Of a stretch of DNA of 64,000 bases, positions 33,261 through 42,500 are shown in pieces (positions within the stretch are counted from its first letter, which is position 1; each line of letters opens with the position of its first letter). The translations under genes and the position numbers were made by a program. The notes under the pieces were generated by a model. The model made no database searches, was not told the origin of the DNA, and saw only the letters and a program-made list of their open reading frames with translations. The DNA is taken from contig NZ_WTUZ01000010.1 of assembly GCF_009882985.1 (NCBI RefSeq), positions 919,856-983,855 of the forward strand. Reading direction: 5' to 3'. The stretch comes from Paenibacillus silvestris. GTDB taxonomy: Bacteria; Bacillota; Bacilli; Paenibacillales; NBRC-103111.

Positions 33261-34793
33261 TTACTTCTTGTTAGCGGTTTTCCACTGTGCATATTGCTTA
33301 TTCATTTCTTCGAGAACCTTATCGATTCCTGCCGCTTTCAGCTTCTCCTTGAACTTCGGAATCGTTGAATCCGGATCAACGGAGCCCGTTTCCAGAATCG
33401 GACGGAATTCACTTTCGACGTTTTTAATGGCAGCAACCTCTGTTTTCAGTGCTGAACTGTCGAAGTTGAAACCCAGGTCCGGCATGATCTCGGATTCGCC
33501 GTTAAACTTCTTGAACTGCTCCCAAATATCATCCGGCTCACCAGGCATCAAATACGTAAGGAATTGATTCCCGTATGCCCATGTCTCATTGGGATTGTAA
33601 CCGGACTTTTTCCCATTTTCCGTTCCTGGCGCATATTCTATCCTGTTTTCAGCCGTCTTCACAATGTGCTTCCCTTCGATCCCACGACCCACGAGATTGA
33701 TTAACTGCTTGTCGGTGTACATCATATTGTAGAACATCAACACGCGATCCGGATCTTTGGAGTTCGTTGGAATGCCCATCATGGAGCCGACCAAATCATT
33801 CGTTGTGGTAATCGGCTTGCCGAAGTTATGGTAAATAAACGGTGCTCCATAAGCATTTGATACCTGCACATCCACATACGGTTTCAATTGTCCGAAAATA
33901 AACGCAGACTTGGCGCGATCGCTGTTTGTCGCCTTCATAACAGCAGCATCCTTCGAAATATAGCCGGCTTGGTAAAATTTATTCAACGTTTTAAGCGTTT
34001 TCAAATACTCGGGTTCATCAAGCTCTAACGTATACCCGCTGGCGTCTTTTTTCAGCACAATCGATTGTATAGGTGAAACGTTCCAAAGATTGCGGTTAAC
34101 GAAGTTCGGTATGCGGCTTGCACCTGGAGCCAGAAGCGGGATAGCACCAGCCTCATTCTCTTTAATCGTTTTGAGCGCAGGCTCCAGCTCTTCCAGCGAA
34201 TTGATTTTGCTAATGTCAATCTTGTACTTCTCCATCATCGTCTTGTTAGCAAGGAAACCGAGCCAGGAGCCCTTCTCTTTATTAGCTGCCATCGTGTAGG
34301 TGCGCCCTTTAATAGCGCTTGCTTGCAGGAACCCATCTGACAGCAGCTTTTTGGCATCAGGAGCCAGCGTATCTAATTTATCCGTGATATCGACTAACCC
34401 GCCTTTACCGACCAGCGTATTGTAGTTCATATTTCCATTTGACGTAAACATCAGATCGACCTTCTCGCCTGTGGCAAGCAGGGCTGTCATTTTTGCATCA
34501 TAGTCGGCAAAGGGGATGATATGCATTTTAACCGTTGCATTGATTTTGGGTTGCGTGATTTTGTTGATTTCCGCTTCTACTAACTCGCCGTCCGGCTGAG
34601 GTCCTGGCCCAATGATATACCAATCAATCTGATAAGGCGCAAGCGCTTTCTTATCTGGTGTCGTTGTAGTGCTCGTGCTAGGAGTGCTCGCTTCTCCTGC
34701 CGGCTTGCTCCCATTGCTGCATCCTGCCACTAGCATAGACATCAGTACAATTGCTGTTACGGTGAGCTGAGTCACCTTAATCCCCTTTAACAT
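33261..34793 (-). CDS. LplA-type sugar-binding lipoprotein
   Basis: A 510-residue lipoprotein; signal peptide with lipobox LVAGC (Cys25), then a Ser/Thr-rich linker. The ATG at 34793 has GGGAGGTTTTTGAGC upstream; a TTG two codons earlier is too close to it. The C-terminal 130 residues (ESEFRPILETGSVDPDSTIP, then a Lys-rich helix) match the DUF3502-type end found in LplA/YtcQ-like receptors. It works with the LplB- and LplC-like permeases upstream, probably for an oligosaccharide. Confidence 0.92.
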   Translation of the reverse strand: MLKGIKVTQLTVTAIVLMSMLVAGCSNGSKPAGEASTPSTSTTTTPDKKALAPYQIDWYIIGPGPQPDGELVEAEINKITQPKINATVKMHIIPFADYDAKMTALLATGEKVDLMFTSNGNMNYNTLVGKGGLVDITDKLDTLAPDAKKLLSDGFLQASAIKGRTYTMAANKEKGSWLGFLANKTMMEKYKIDISKINSLEELEPALKTIKENEAGAIPLLAPGASRIPNFVNRNLWNVSPIQSIVLKKDASGYTLELDEPEYLKTLKTLNKFYQAGYISKDAAVMKATNSDRAKSAFIFGQLKPYVDVQVSNAYGAPFIYHNFGKPITTTNDLVGSMMGIPTNSKDPDRVLMFYNMMYTDKQLINLVGRGIEGKHIVKTAENRIEYAPGTENGKKSGYNPNETWAYGNQFLTYLMPGEPDDIWEQFKKFNGESEIMPDLGFNFDSSALKTEVAAIKNVESEFRPILETGSVDPDSTIPKFKEKLKAAGIDKVLEEMNKQYAQWKTANKK

Positions 34794-34852
34794 GCTCAAA
34801 AACCTCCCTGAGTCATTTATATGCTATCCAGTTCCCTGGGATTAGCCTTAGA

Positions 34853-35758
34853 TTAGCCTTTCACTGCCCCAATGGTCAAACCCTGAACGAAATATTTTTG
34901 GAAAAATGGATACGCCAGCACTATTGGACCGATTCCAATGACGGCAAGCGCCATTCGCAGTGTTAAGGAGGGTGGTGCGATCCCCATCGTAGCGCCATAA
35001 TTTTGTGCGTTAGCTGAGGAAAGGAAGTCCGACATACTCTGCGCTTTGTACATGAGGTACTGCATATTCATGATTTTGTCGTCGTGAATGAGCATCAGCG
35101 GCAGCCACCAATCGTTCCAATAAACAATAGCGCTGAACAAACCTACTGTCGCAAGCCCAGGCAGCGAGAGCCTAAGAATGATGGAGAAGAAAATACGGTA
35201 CTCGCCAGCTCCATCGATTTTGGCTGACTCCACAATGGCGTCAGGGATCGTGGTTGCAAAATACGTTCGCAAAATCATCACGTACCAGCCATTAAAGAGA
35301 TAAGGAACGATTAGCGCCCAAATATTATTTTTCAAATGCAGGATTTGCGTTGTAACCAGGTACCAGGAAACCATGCCGCCGTGAAATAATAAGGTAAATA
35401 CCACCAAGAAAGCGAACAGCTTCCGATAAGCAAAATCTTTCCGCGATAGCGGGTAAGCAAACATGGCGGTAATAAGCAGGCTCATCATTGTCCCCACCAC
35501 CGTAACGAACAGCGTAACCCCATAGGCATGAAGGATAACATTCCCCTGCTGCCACAGATACCGATATGCTTCAAGCGAGATATAATCCGGGATAAAACGA
35601 TACCCATTTGCGGCTACACTCTTTTCATCGGTGATGGAAACAACGGCAACAAGGATGAGCGGTATGATGCAGGTAAGACTAATTAGTATAAAGACAAGAT
35701 GAAAAACGGCGTTGACGGGCTTCGGGATGGCATTGATGTGGCCTCCTGACGACTTCAT
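34853..35758 (-). CDS. LplC/YtcP-type ABC sugar permease
   Basis: A 301-residue permease with six helices and the EAA loop IVESAKIDGAGEYRIFFSII, ending in KYFVQGLTIGAVKG as is usual for LplC/YtcP. AAAGGGGAAGACAACGA precedes the start. It pairs with the LplB-type protein 17 bp upstream. Confidence 0.92.
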   Translation of the reverse strand: MKSSGGHINAIPKPVNAVFHLVFILISLTCIIPLILVAVVSITDEKSVAANGYRFIPDYISLEAYRYLWQQGNVILHAYGVTLFVTVVGTMMSLLITAMFAYPLSRKDFAYRKLFAFLVVFTLLFHGGMVSWYLVTTQILHLKNNIWALIVPYLFNGWYVMILRTYFATTIPDAIVESAKIDGAGEYRIFFSIILRLSLPGLATVGLFSAIVYWNDWWLPLMLIHDDKIMNMQYLMYKAQSMSDFLSSANAQNYGATMGIAPPSLTLRMALAVIGIGPIVLAYPFFQKYFVQGLTIGAVKG

Positions 35759-35775
35759 TCGTTGTCTTCCCCTTT

Positions 35776-36696
35776 CTAGAAAATCGCTTTTTCCTTATCA
35801 ATTCTGCGGACAATCCAATTGGACAATACGACAAGCACGAATCCAACGAACGCCTGGAAGGTGCTGGCTGCTGCTGACATTCCGATATCGCCGCTGTTCA
35901 TCAAAGCACGGTACACATAGGTGTCGATAACGTTTGTGACCTCAAAGAGCGCACCAGAATTAAGCGGAACTTGGTAAAAGAGGCCAAAGTCGGCAAAAAA
36001 CATGCGACCGATACCTAGCAGTACCATGAGCGTGATTACTGTTGAGATGGACGGGATGGTAATATGGCGGATTTGCTGCCATTTGGAGGCTCCGTCGAGC
36101 GATGCCGCTTCATAGTAATCCGGATCGATACCTGTGATGGCCGCCAAGTAAACGATCGCGTTATAACCTGCGTACTTCCATAGGTTCGCGAATACTAAAA
36201 TGTAAGGCCAATACGACTGCTGACTGTACCATTCCACAGGTTTTGCGCCGAGCGACTGAAGAATCATGCTGTTGATAATGCCTTTATCAGCGCTTAGAAA
36301 GCCAAAGAATAGATAACTGACGGCAATCCACGATAAAAAATAAGGAAGCAAAATAAACGTCTGATATATTTTTGCCGCCCGGCGATGCCTCAGTTCATTA
36401 AGAGCAATAGCGAGAAATACGCTCGCTGCTGTCCCCAGCGCGATAAACACCAGATTGTACAAGATGGTATTTCGTGTGATGATGTACGCATCCGGTGTTT
36501 GGATGAAAAACTCGAAGTTTTTGAGCCCAACCCAGGAGCTGTTCTCGAAATTCTTTAGAAAGCTTCCACCCGAGTAGCTGAAATCTTTGAAAGCAATCAA
36601 AATACCGCCGATAGGCAAGTAATGGAAGGCGATCAATAAGACGAGTCCGGGTAGTGTCATCATTAGCAATGCGGGGTTGCTGCTTCGTTTCTTCAT
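35776..36696 (-). CDS. LplB/YteP-type ABC sugar permease
   Basis: A 306-residue permease with six helices: LLIAFHYLPIGGILIAFKDF near the start and the EAA loop YYEAASLDGASKWQQIRHIT. The second of two adjacent in-frame ATGs (36702, 36696) has the better distance from AGGAGG. It is the first gene of the leftward operon: permease, permease, receptor, regulator, SDR, ManD, CBM9-like. No ATPase gene is present, so a shared MsmX-type ATPase is expected. Confidence 0.92.
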   Translation of the reverse strand: MKKRSSNPALLMMTLPGLVLLIAFHYLPIGGILIAFKDFSYSGGSFLKNFENSSWVGLKNFEFFIQTPDAYIITRNTILYNLVFIALGTAASVFLAIALNELRHRRAAKIYQTFILLPYFLSWIAVSYLFFGFLSADKGIINSMILQSLGAKPVEWYSQQSYWPYILVFANLWKYAGYNAIVYLAAITGIDPDYYEAASLDGASKWQQIRHITIPSISTVITLMVLLGIGRMFFADFGLFYQVPLNSGALFEVTNVIDTYVYRALMNSGDIGMSAAASTFQAFVGFVLVVLSNWIVRRIDKEKAIF

Positions 36697-36792
36697 CTTC
36701 ATTCCTCCTGACTAGTCACAGCTTAGCACCCGCGGCTATCAGGGGTAAATCGCAAATAACGTAACAAGATCGCACTTTTCATCAGAAAACGG

Positions 36793-36827
36793 ATCTAAAA
36801 AATCATACAATATCTAAAAAATCATAC
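36793..36827. promoter_or_regulatory. 16-nt direct repeat upstream of the Lpl-type operon
   Basis: ATCTAAAAAATCATAC occurs at 36793-36808 and again at 36812-36827, with a period of 19 bp (close to two helical turns). AraC-type proteins usually bind direct repeats of about this period. It lies about 97 bp upstream of the first permease start. Confidence 0.6.
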
Positions 36828-36843
36828 TTTGATGCCTAAAAAA

Positions 36844-36883
36844 AAGGTGAACTCCCTCATCATCACGATGCAGAGTTCACCTT
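36844..36883 (-). terminator. terminator downstream of the EamA gene
   Basis: AAGGTGAACTC pairs with GAGTTCACCTT (11 bp). On the minus strand it is followed by a run of eight T. Confidence 0.88.
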
Positions 36884-36886
36884 ATT

Positions 36887-37810
36887 CTAATTCACACCCA
36901 CTTGTCTCCGCCGCTTCCGTAACTTCATGAGCTCTGGCAGAGCTATCCCAAGCATTGTAATAATAACACCGAGCCACTGCACGCCATTAACGGTTTCATG
37001 AAGCACAACGAAAGACATGATGACCGCAGTCGGCAATTCAGCCGCACTCATAATTGTGGCCAGTCCACCGCCAATGCGCGGGACCCCAATAGCAAAAAAC
37101 AGTGGCGGTATAACGACGCCGAAGAAAGCAAGCAGCAGCGCCCAAGGCAGAAGCTCTTCATGCAAGGATCCGTTGAACAGAAAATGCGGCGGATACACCA
37201 GCATAACCAAGATTAACGATCCTGACTGCATGATAGCGCTGCGTGTGATTGGCGCAACGCTGCTAGAAACTTTGCCGCTAAACATAATGAACAAGGCATA
37301 AGTCAGAGCAGAGAGAAGTCCTAGACCAATCCCCATCAAGGATGGTGTTTCATGACCCCCACTCAGATATCCGCTCGCCATGATGATTCCGACAAACAAA
37401 ATAATGAGCGCAAATACTTTATCTTTCCCCGGACGCTTTCGCTCCGTTATTGCCTCAAGTAGAATACCAATCCATGTAAATTGAAACAGCAGAATAATGG
37501 CAAAGGAAGCCGAGATATACTGCAAAGCTGCATAATAGAAAATACCGGTTAATCCGGAAGTTGTTCCAACCGCCATAAGCGATATCGCTTGCCGCGGTGC
37601 CACTTTATACTTCTTGGTCTCCGCTGAACCGCCTCGATTGGATTTGGCAGTAACGAGAACTAATAGCCAGATCATCAGTACACCAAACAAATTCTGGCTG
37701 CCAACCACTTCCCCCACATGGAAGCCTGATTCATAAGCTTTTTTAACAAATGTGGATAACAATCCGAAACTGCACGCGCCAGCCAGCACGAATAAATAAT
37801 ATTTCATCAT
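36887..37810 (-). CDS. EamA/DMT family transporter
   Basis: A 307-residue membrane protein with ten predicted helices in two EamA repeats ([20 protein letters not shown] at the start; [20 protein letters not shown] opening the second half). It probably exports a small metabolite. The start codon overlaps the stop of the alcohol dehydrogenase gene (ATGA), so the two are translationally coupled. Confidence 0.88.
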   Translation of the reverse strand: MMKYYLFVLAGACSFGLLSTFVKKAYESGFHVGEVVGSQNLFGVLMIWLLVLVTAKSNRGGSAETKKYKVAPRQAISLMAVGTTSGLTGIFYYAALQYISASFAIILLFQFTWIGILLEAITERKRPGKDKVFALIILFVGIIMASGYLSGGHETPSLMGIGLGLLSALTYALFIMFSGKVSSSVAPITRSAIMQSGSLILVMLVYPPHFLFNGSLHEELLPWALLLAFFGVVIPPLFFAIGVPRIGGGLATIMSAAELPTAVIMSFVVLHETVNGVQWLGVIITMLGIALPELMKLRKRRRQVGVN

Positions 37811-38973
37811 AAGGAGTTCGTCAGGATTTCTCTGACCGTATCTCGCGTCATGATTTTGTAGCTTCCCACTTGCTCTTTCATGAAGGACTTATGAATTAAT
37901 TCCTCAAGCCTAGCATCACTAATGTTATAGTCCGCCAAACAATTCGGTGCACCTAGTGAATTCCAGAATTGACGCAGCGCCTCAATGCCTTCGTAGGCAA
38001 TTTCGTGATCCGTTTTACCTGCCCCATCAACACCGAACACTGCCATCGCTAGCTTTTTCATCCGTGATGGGTCAGCCTCCGCGCAGTGTCTCATCCAGTT
38101 CGGATAAATAATGGCAAGACCTCCGCCATGCGGAATATCATAGACGGCGGACAAGCCGTGCTCGATCTGGTGAGATGCCCAGTCTCCACCATCGGTTCCG
38201 CTTGATAACAGCCCGTTGAAAGCCGTGGTTCCCGCGTACATGATTGTTGCTCTGTGCTCATAACTATGCAGGTTCTCAAGCAGTTTTGGCGCAGCTTCTA
38301 TGACCGTCAAGAGCACCGACTCCATGAAACGGTCCATCATTGGCGTGTTCTCTGTGAGATGGAAATACTGCTCAAGCACATGAGACATCATATCTACTAT
38401 GCCGTACACCGTTTGGTCTAGAGGCACCGAATACGTAAACTCCGGGTCCAGAATTGAAAAAGCCGGATAGGCAAGCGAGCTGCTCCAGCCACGTTTCTCA
38501 TTTTTATCCCAGTGTGTGATGACGGAAATGTTGTTCATCTCGGAACCCGTAGCGGCTATGGTTAGCACCGTTCCGAACGGCAGTGCTTTGGCAGGGACCG
38601 CTTTGCGCGTAATAATGTCCCAAACGTCTCCCTCATAATAAACGCCAACGGAAATCGCTTTGGCACAGTCAATCACGCTGCCTCCGCCCACAGCCAGAAT
38701 GAGCTCAATTCCGTGCTCCCGGCACAGTTCGATCCCCTTCTTCACTGTCGTAAGCCGCGGATTCGGCTCAACACCCGACATTTCGTACACTTCTGCTTGC
38801 ATATGGTCAAGCTGTTGTTTAACAGCCTCGTAGACGCCATTATTCTTGATGCTTCCGCCGCCAAACACGAGCAGTACCTTCTTACCCGGAGTGCCAAGCT
38901 CCTTCGTTAGCTGCTCTATTTGCCCTTTGCCGAACCATAATTTCGTTGGATTGAATTGTAAAAAAGATTGCAT
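37807..38973 (-). CDS. iron-containing alcohol dehydrogenase (YugJ/BdhA type)
   Basis: A 388-residue group III alcohol dehydrogenase. The NAD(P)-binding region has [15 protein letters not shown] and [16 protein letters not shown]. The metal ligands are the Asp and His of [13 protein letters not shown] and the two His of [20 protein letters not shown]. It reduces aldehydes or oxidises alcohols, as the butanol dehydrogenases do. AAGGGAGCTACAGTC precedes the ATG. It is first in a two-gene operon with the EamA transporter. Confidence 0.92.
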   Translation of the reverse strand: MQSFLQFNPTKLWFGKGQIEQLTKELGTPGKKVLLVFGGGSIKNNGVYEAVKQQLDHMQAEVYEMSGVEPNPRLTTVKKGIELCREHGIELILAVGGGSVIDCAKAISVGVYYEGDVWDIITRKAVPAKALPFGTVLTIAATGSEMNNISVITHWDKNEKRGWSSSLAYPAFSILDPEFTYSVPLDQTVYGIVDMMSHVLEQYFHLTENTPMMDRFMESVLLTVIEAAPKLLENLHSYEHRATIMYAGTTAFNGLLSSGTDGGDWASHQIEHGLSAVYDIPHGGGLAIIYPNWMRHCAEADPSRMKKLAMAVFGVDGAGKTDHEIAYEGIEALRQFWNSLGAPNCLADYNISDARLEELIHKSFMKEQVGSYKIMTRDTVREILTNSL

Positions 38974-39109
38974 GACTGTAGCTCCCTTGGATGACTGATA
39001 TCTAATCTAACTAAAGCAGTATACCACAAGTCCATTTTATTTTCGAAAAAGTTTAAGCGCCCTGTTCGTTTCCTATATACCCACATAAGCTAAACTGAGG
39101 TGAATAACT

Positions 39110-39448
39110 ATGCCTAATTATCGCATTATTATCGACCTGTCCGACTTCCAATTATATTTGCTCGATGTCAATCGCGTTGTGCGGGGATTCCCGGTTGGGA
39201 TCGGCCGGATGGTAACCCGAACACCTGTAGGCGAGTATACGATTATCAACAAACAGGCGGATCCAGGCGGACCCTTTGGCGCCTTCTGGATGGGGCTGAG
39301 CAGACCGCATTATGGCATTCATGGCACGAATGCCCCCTCCTCCATTGGCAAACGCGTCTCGCATGGATGCATCCGAATGCATAATGAGGATGTACTTGAG
39401 CTAGCATCCCTCGTGCCTATCAACTCTCGTGTGACGATTCGCCTCTAA
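39110..39448 (+). CDS. L,D-transpeptidase (YkuD domain)
   Basis: A 112-residue protein that is only a YkuD catalytic domain: [45 protein letters not shown] and the catalytic [11 protein letters not shown] with its Cys. Such enzymes make 3-3 peptidoglycan cross-links. No signal peptide or LysM domain is visible, as in some short Bacillus spore-associated versions. GAGGTGAATAACT precedes the ATG. Confidence 0.92.
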   Translation: MPNYRIIIDLSDFQLYLLDVNRVVRGFPVGIGRMVTRTPVGEYTIINKQADPGGPFGAFWMGLSRPHYGIHGTNAPSSIGKRVSHGCIRMHNEDVLELASLVPINSRVTIRL

Positions 39449-39500
39449 AACGCTAACGTGTAACGTGATCGTTATCGAACAGGTATATACAAAAGCAAAA

Positions 39501-39529
39501 GAGCTAAGCGCTAGCAAGCACCTTAGCTC
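39501..39529 (-). terminator. terminator downstream of the hybrid kinase gene
   Basis: GAGCTAAG pairs with CTTAGCTC. On the minus strand it is followed by TTTTGCTTTT, just after the kinase stop at 39538. Confidence 0.7.
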
Positions 39530-39537
39530 CTTGTTCG

Positions 39538-42500
39538 TTAAATCCGGTGTACAGGCAAAGAGAATGAGATACTGCAGCCTTTACCTAGCCGGCTCTCAGC
39601 CCAGATTTGCCCTCCGTGATATTGGACAATCTCTTTGGCAATAGCAAGACCAAGCCCGCTTCCGCCAGATGTGCTGCGTGATTTGGAAACCTTGTAGAAC
39701 CTTTCAAAAATATGCGGCAAGTCTTCCTCGCTAATCCCCACGCCCGTGTCGGTAACTCTGATCACAAGCTCGCGCGGATCACCTTTGATGTCTGCATGCA
39801 CATGAATGAAGCCGCCTTTGGCTGAAAACTTAATGGCATTGTATATAATATTTGCATACACCTGCTCGATGCGATCGGTATCAACGGTTAACAGCATTTC
39901 TTCATCTTCCGAGTTCGCCATATCCAGCGTGTAGGTGATTCCTGCATTGGCGCAATCCAGCTCATATTTGGCAAATAACTGGGTCACCATCGTTTGACAT
40001 GAGGTAGGCGCAAGCTGGAAGTGGAACTGCTTCGTCTCCAAACGGCTCAGCTGATAGAGATCGGTAATCAATCGCTGGATACCGACAATGCGCATATGCA
40101 CAACCGAGAGATATTTTCTTTGTTCTTCCGGCTCCTGAATCACACCGTCCAGAATCGCCTCTACGTAACCCTGAATGGAAGTCAGCGGCGTACCCAAATC
40201 ATGCGAAATATTGGACAGCAAGTCGCGTCGCGAGGTCTCCATCAGGATCAATTCATTCGTGCGCTCTTTGACTTTTGACTCCAAATCGTTATAAAGTCTG
40301 GCATTTTCGATAGAAATCGCCGCTTGAGCAGACAGCAGCTTGATAATATCAAGGCGGTCGGACGTAAAAGCATTGCGGATCAAATTATTTTCCAGATAAA
40401 AAACACCAACGAGATTGCCTTGATGCAGAATAGGCTCACAGAAAATCGACCTGCCTTCAGCTGCGCGAATATAAGGATCATGCGTGAAGATTCCGTTGTT
40501 CGCGGCATCATCCAGAACGACGCCTTCCTTGGTCCTTGCAACGAAATGAATAACCGCGGCTGGGAGATCTTCCCGTGTTTCCAGCGCAACCGAACTCACT
40601 GTGCAGGAATCTTTGCCTTCGGTTGCAAGCATTTCCGCCTCGACATACAGGCTTTCTTTCTCCTTCAGAACAAGGATGCTACGCTCTGCACCTGATGAAT
40701 AAGTTACAATTTCCATTAATCGTTTGATCAACTGCTCCAAATTAACTTCACTGGATAAGGACCTGGATGTATTCATGATAGTCATAAAATCCAGCGCCTG
40801 CAGTGAGTAATCGCTAATATTCGTCGTACTCCAGTCCTGCTGCTCCTTCAGTGAGGTCAGATAGTTCGGATAGCGCAGCTTCAGCTCATCCGCTTTGGCT
40901 TTGGCTCCCCAGCTTAAGTAGCCATAATACGCATCAATGAAGTACGTTTTAGCGATCTTCTCCCGGCCTGCATCTTTGTACAGCCTTCCCGCCAGCTCGC
41001 AGGCGATCGCTTCATGCTGGATGAAGCCCTGCTCCCTTGCTTGCCGTATGGACAATTCATAGTCCTGCTCAGCTTTCTGGAAGTTCCCCGTGACACGGCT
41101 CCACTCCGCACGCATCAAGGAGCTAAGATGCGAGAAGTTTTCCGGGCAGTGGGTTGCCCACTTGTCCATTTTGCGCTGCATTTTAACCACCATCTTGGCG
41201 AAAGTCTTCTGCTCAAAAATGGTAGCATCCTTATAGACAGCAGCAATGGACAAAGTATAGTAGAAATAGTTCTCAGGAATGTGGAACAATCCGAAAGAGA
41301 CAGACTGCATGGGTTCAGCTTCTTTGCCAGTCTTTAGAGCAGCATCGTACTGACCGAACAAGTAATACAGCATCATTTTTTTAACTTTGTATTCATGTAA
41401 AATCACTTGATTCGGATGGATAATCAGCTTCTGGACAAAGCGCTCTTCCGCTTCTTCATCTGTGCCGACGATCAAGGGATTACCGCCTTTTCCTTCCAGA
41501 TTCTGAATCACCATGCGCAGCATTTCTAACATAAGCAGCGTGTCATGATGGTTGGTCTGTTCCAGGATACGATAGTTTTTGTTCAGATCCTCTTGTACTT
41601 CTGGCAGCGCTACGCCTTGGAAATCCTTCGCCAGCACCTGATAGGTCAGCGCATAACCTGCGAAAACGAGATCTCCGTCTTCGATTCCGCTTTTGAATGA
41701 CTCATTCAGATGCTCCAAGCTAACCTGCAGCGGCTTGACCCAAGGTGTAACAAACAGTCCGAAGGAGAAGTGGCTTTTACTGCGGTATTGATGCGATTGG
41801 AAACGGGCATTCAATCTCTCGCCAAGCTGTCCGTACTGGTAACCAAGCTGATAGTCTCCGAAGCCAGAACCCAGGATTAATCCATAGGAGCCGTACACGT
41901 AGGCCATAACTGGTGTATTGCCGTATTTCAAAGCGTGTTTGGTCATGATGAACATGAAAAGTACGAATAAGTTCGTATTTACGAAATAAGCAGAAACGGC
42001 AATACTCATCATCAAACTCATCAGCTTGAAGCGGTATTCATCTTCCATGATTGGCAAATCATACAACTGCAGCGTATTTTTGCGCCCAATTTTCGCTTTA
42101 AGGTTAAGATAGGCTAGAAAAATGTTCGCGCTCGTTGGTTCACTAGGTATGCGAATTCCTTGTTCAGCGAGGGCTTTTAAGCCAACCTCGACACTTTTGT
42201 GCTGCTTCCCTACGTTGGTGTACAGAATAACTTGTAAGTTATACACTTCAAGCTTCAATTCATTCGTTCGGGCATCCAGGAGCAGTTGCTCATAGGAAGT
42301 CTCCGCTTCATCCGCTTGGCCATTCAAATAGAGTACCTCGGACTTCTCAAGCCGAATCGAGAAACTGAGATCCTCCATCTCCTTATTATCCACCAGATTC
42401 AGCAGCGCCAGAGCTTTGTTGTAATACTGCAGCGCTGAACGATAGGCATTCGAGGATTTGGCTTTGCGGCCGGCTCGCAAGTTAAACTCAAGCAGACTGA

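Noticed and set aside
40924..41111. Internal overlapping frame within the hybrid kinase gene
   Set aside because: Shadow frame; the kinase frame is continuous and clearly coding throughout.
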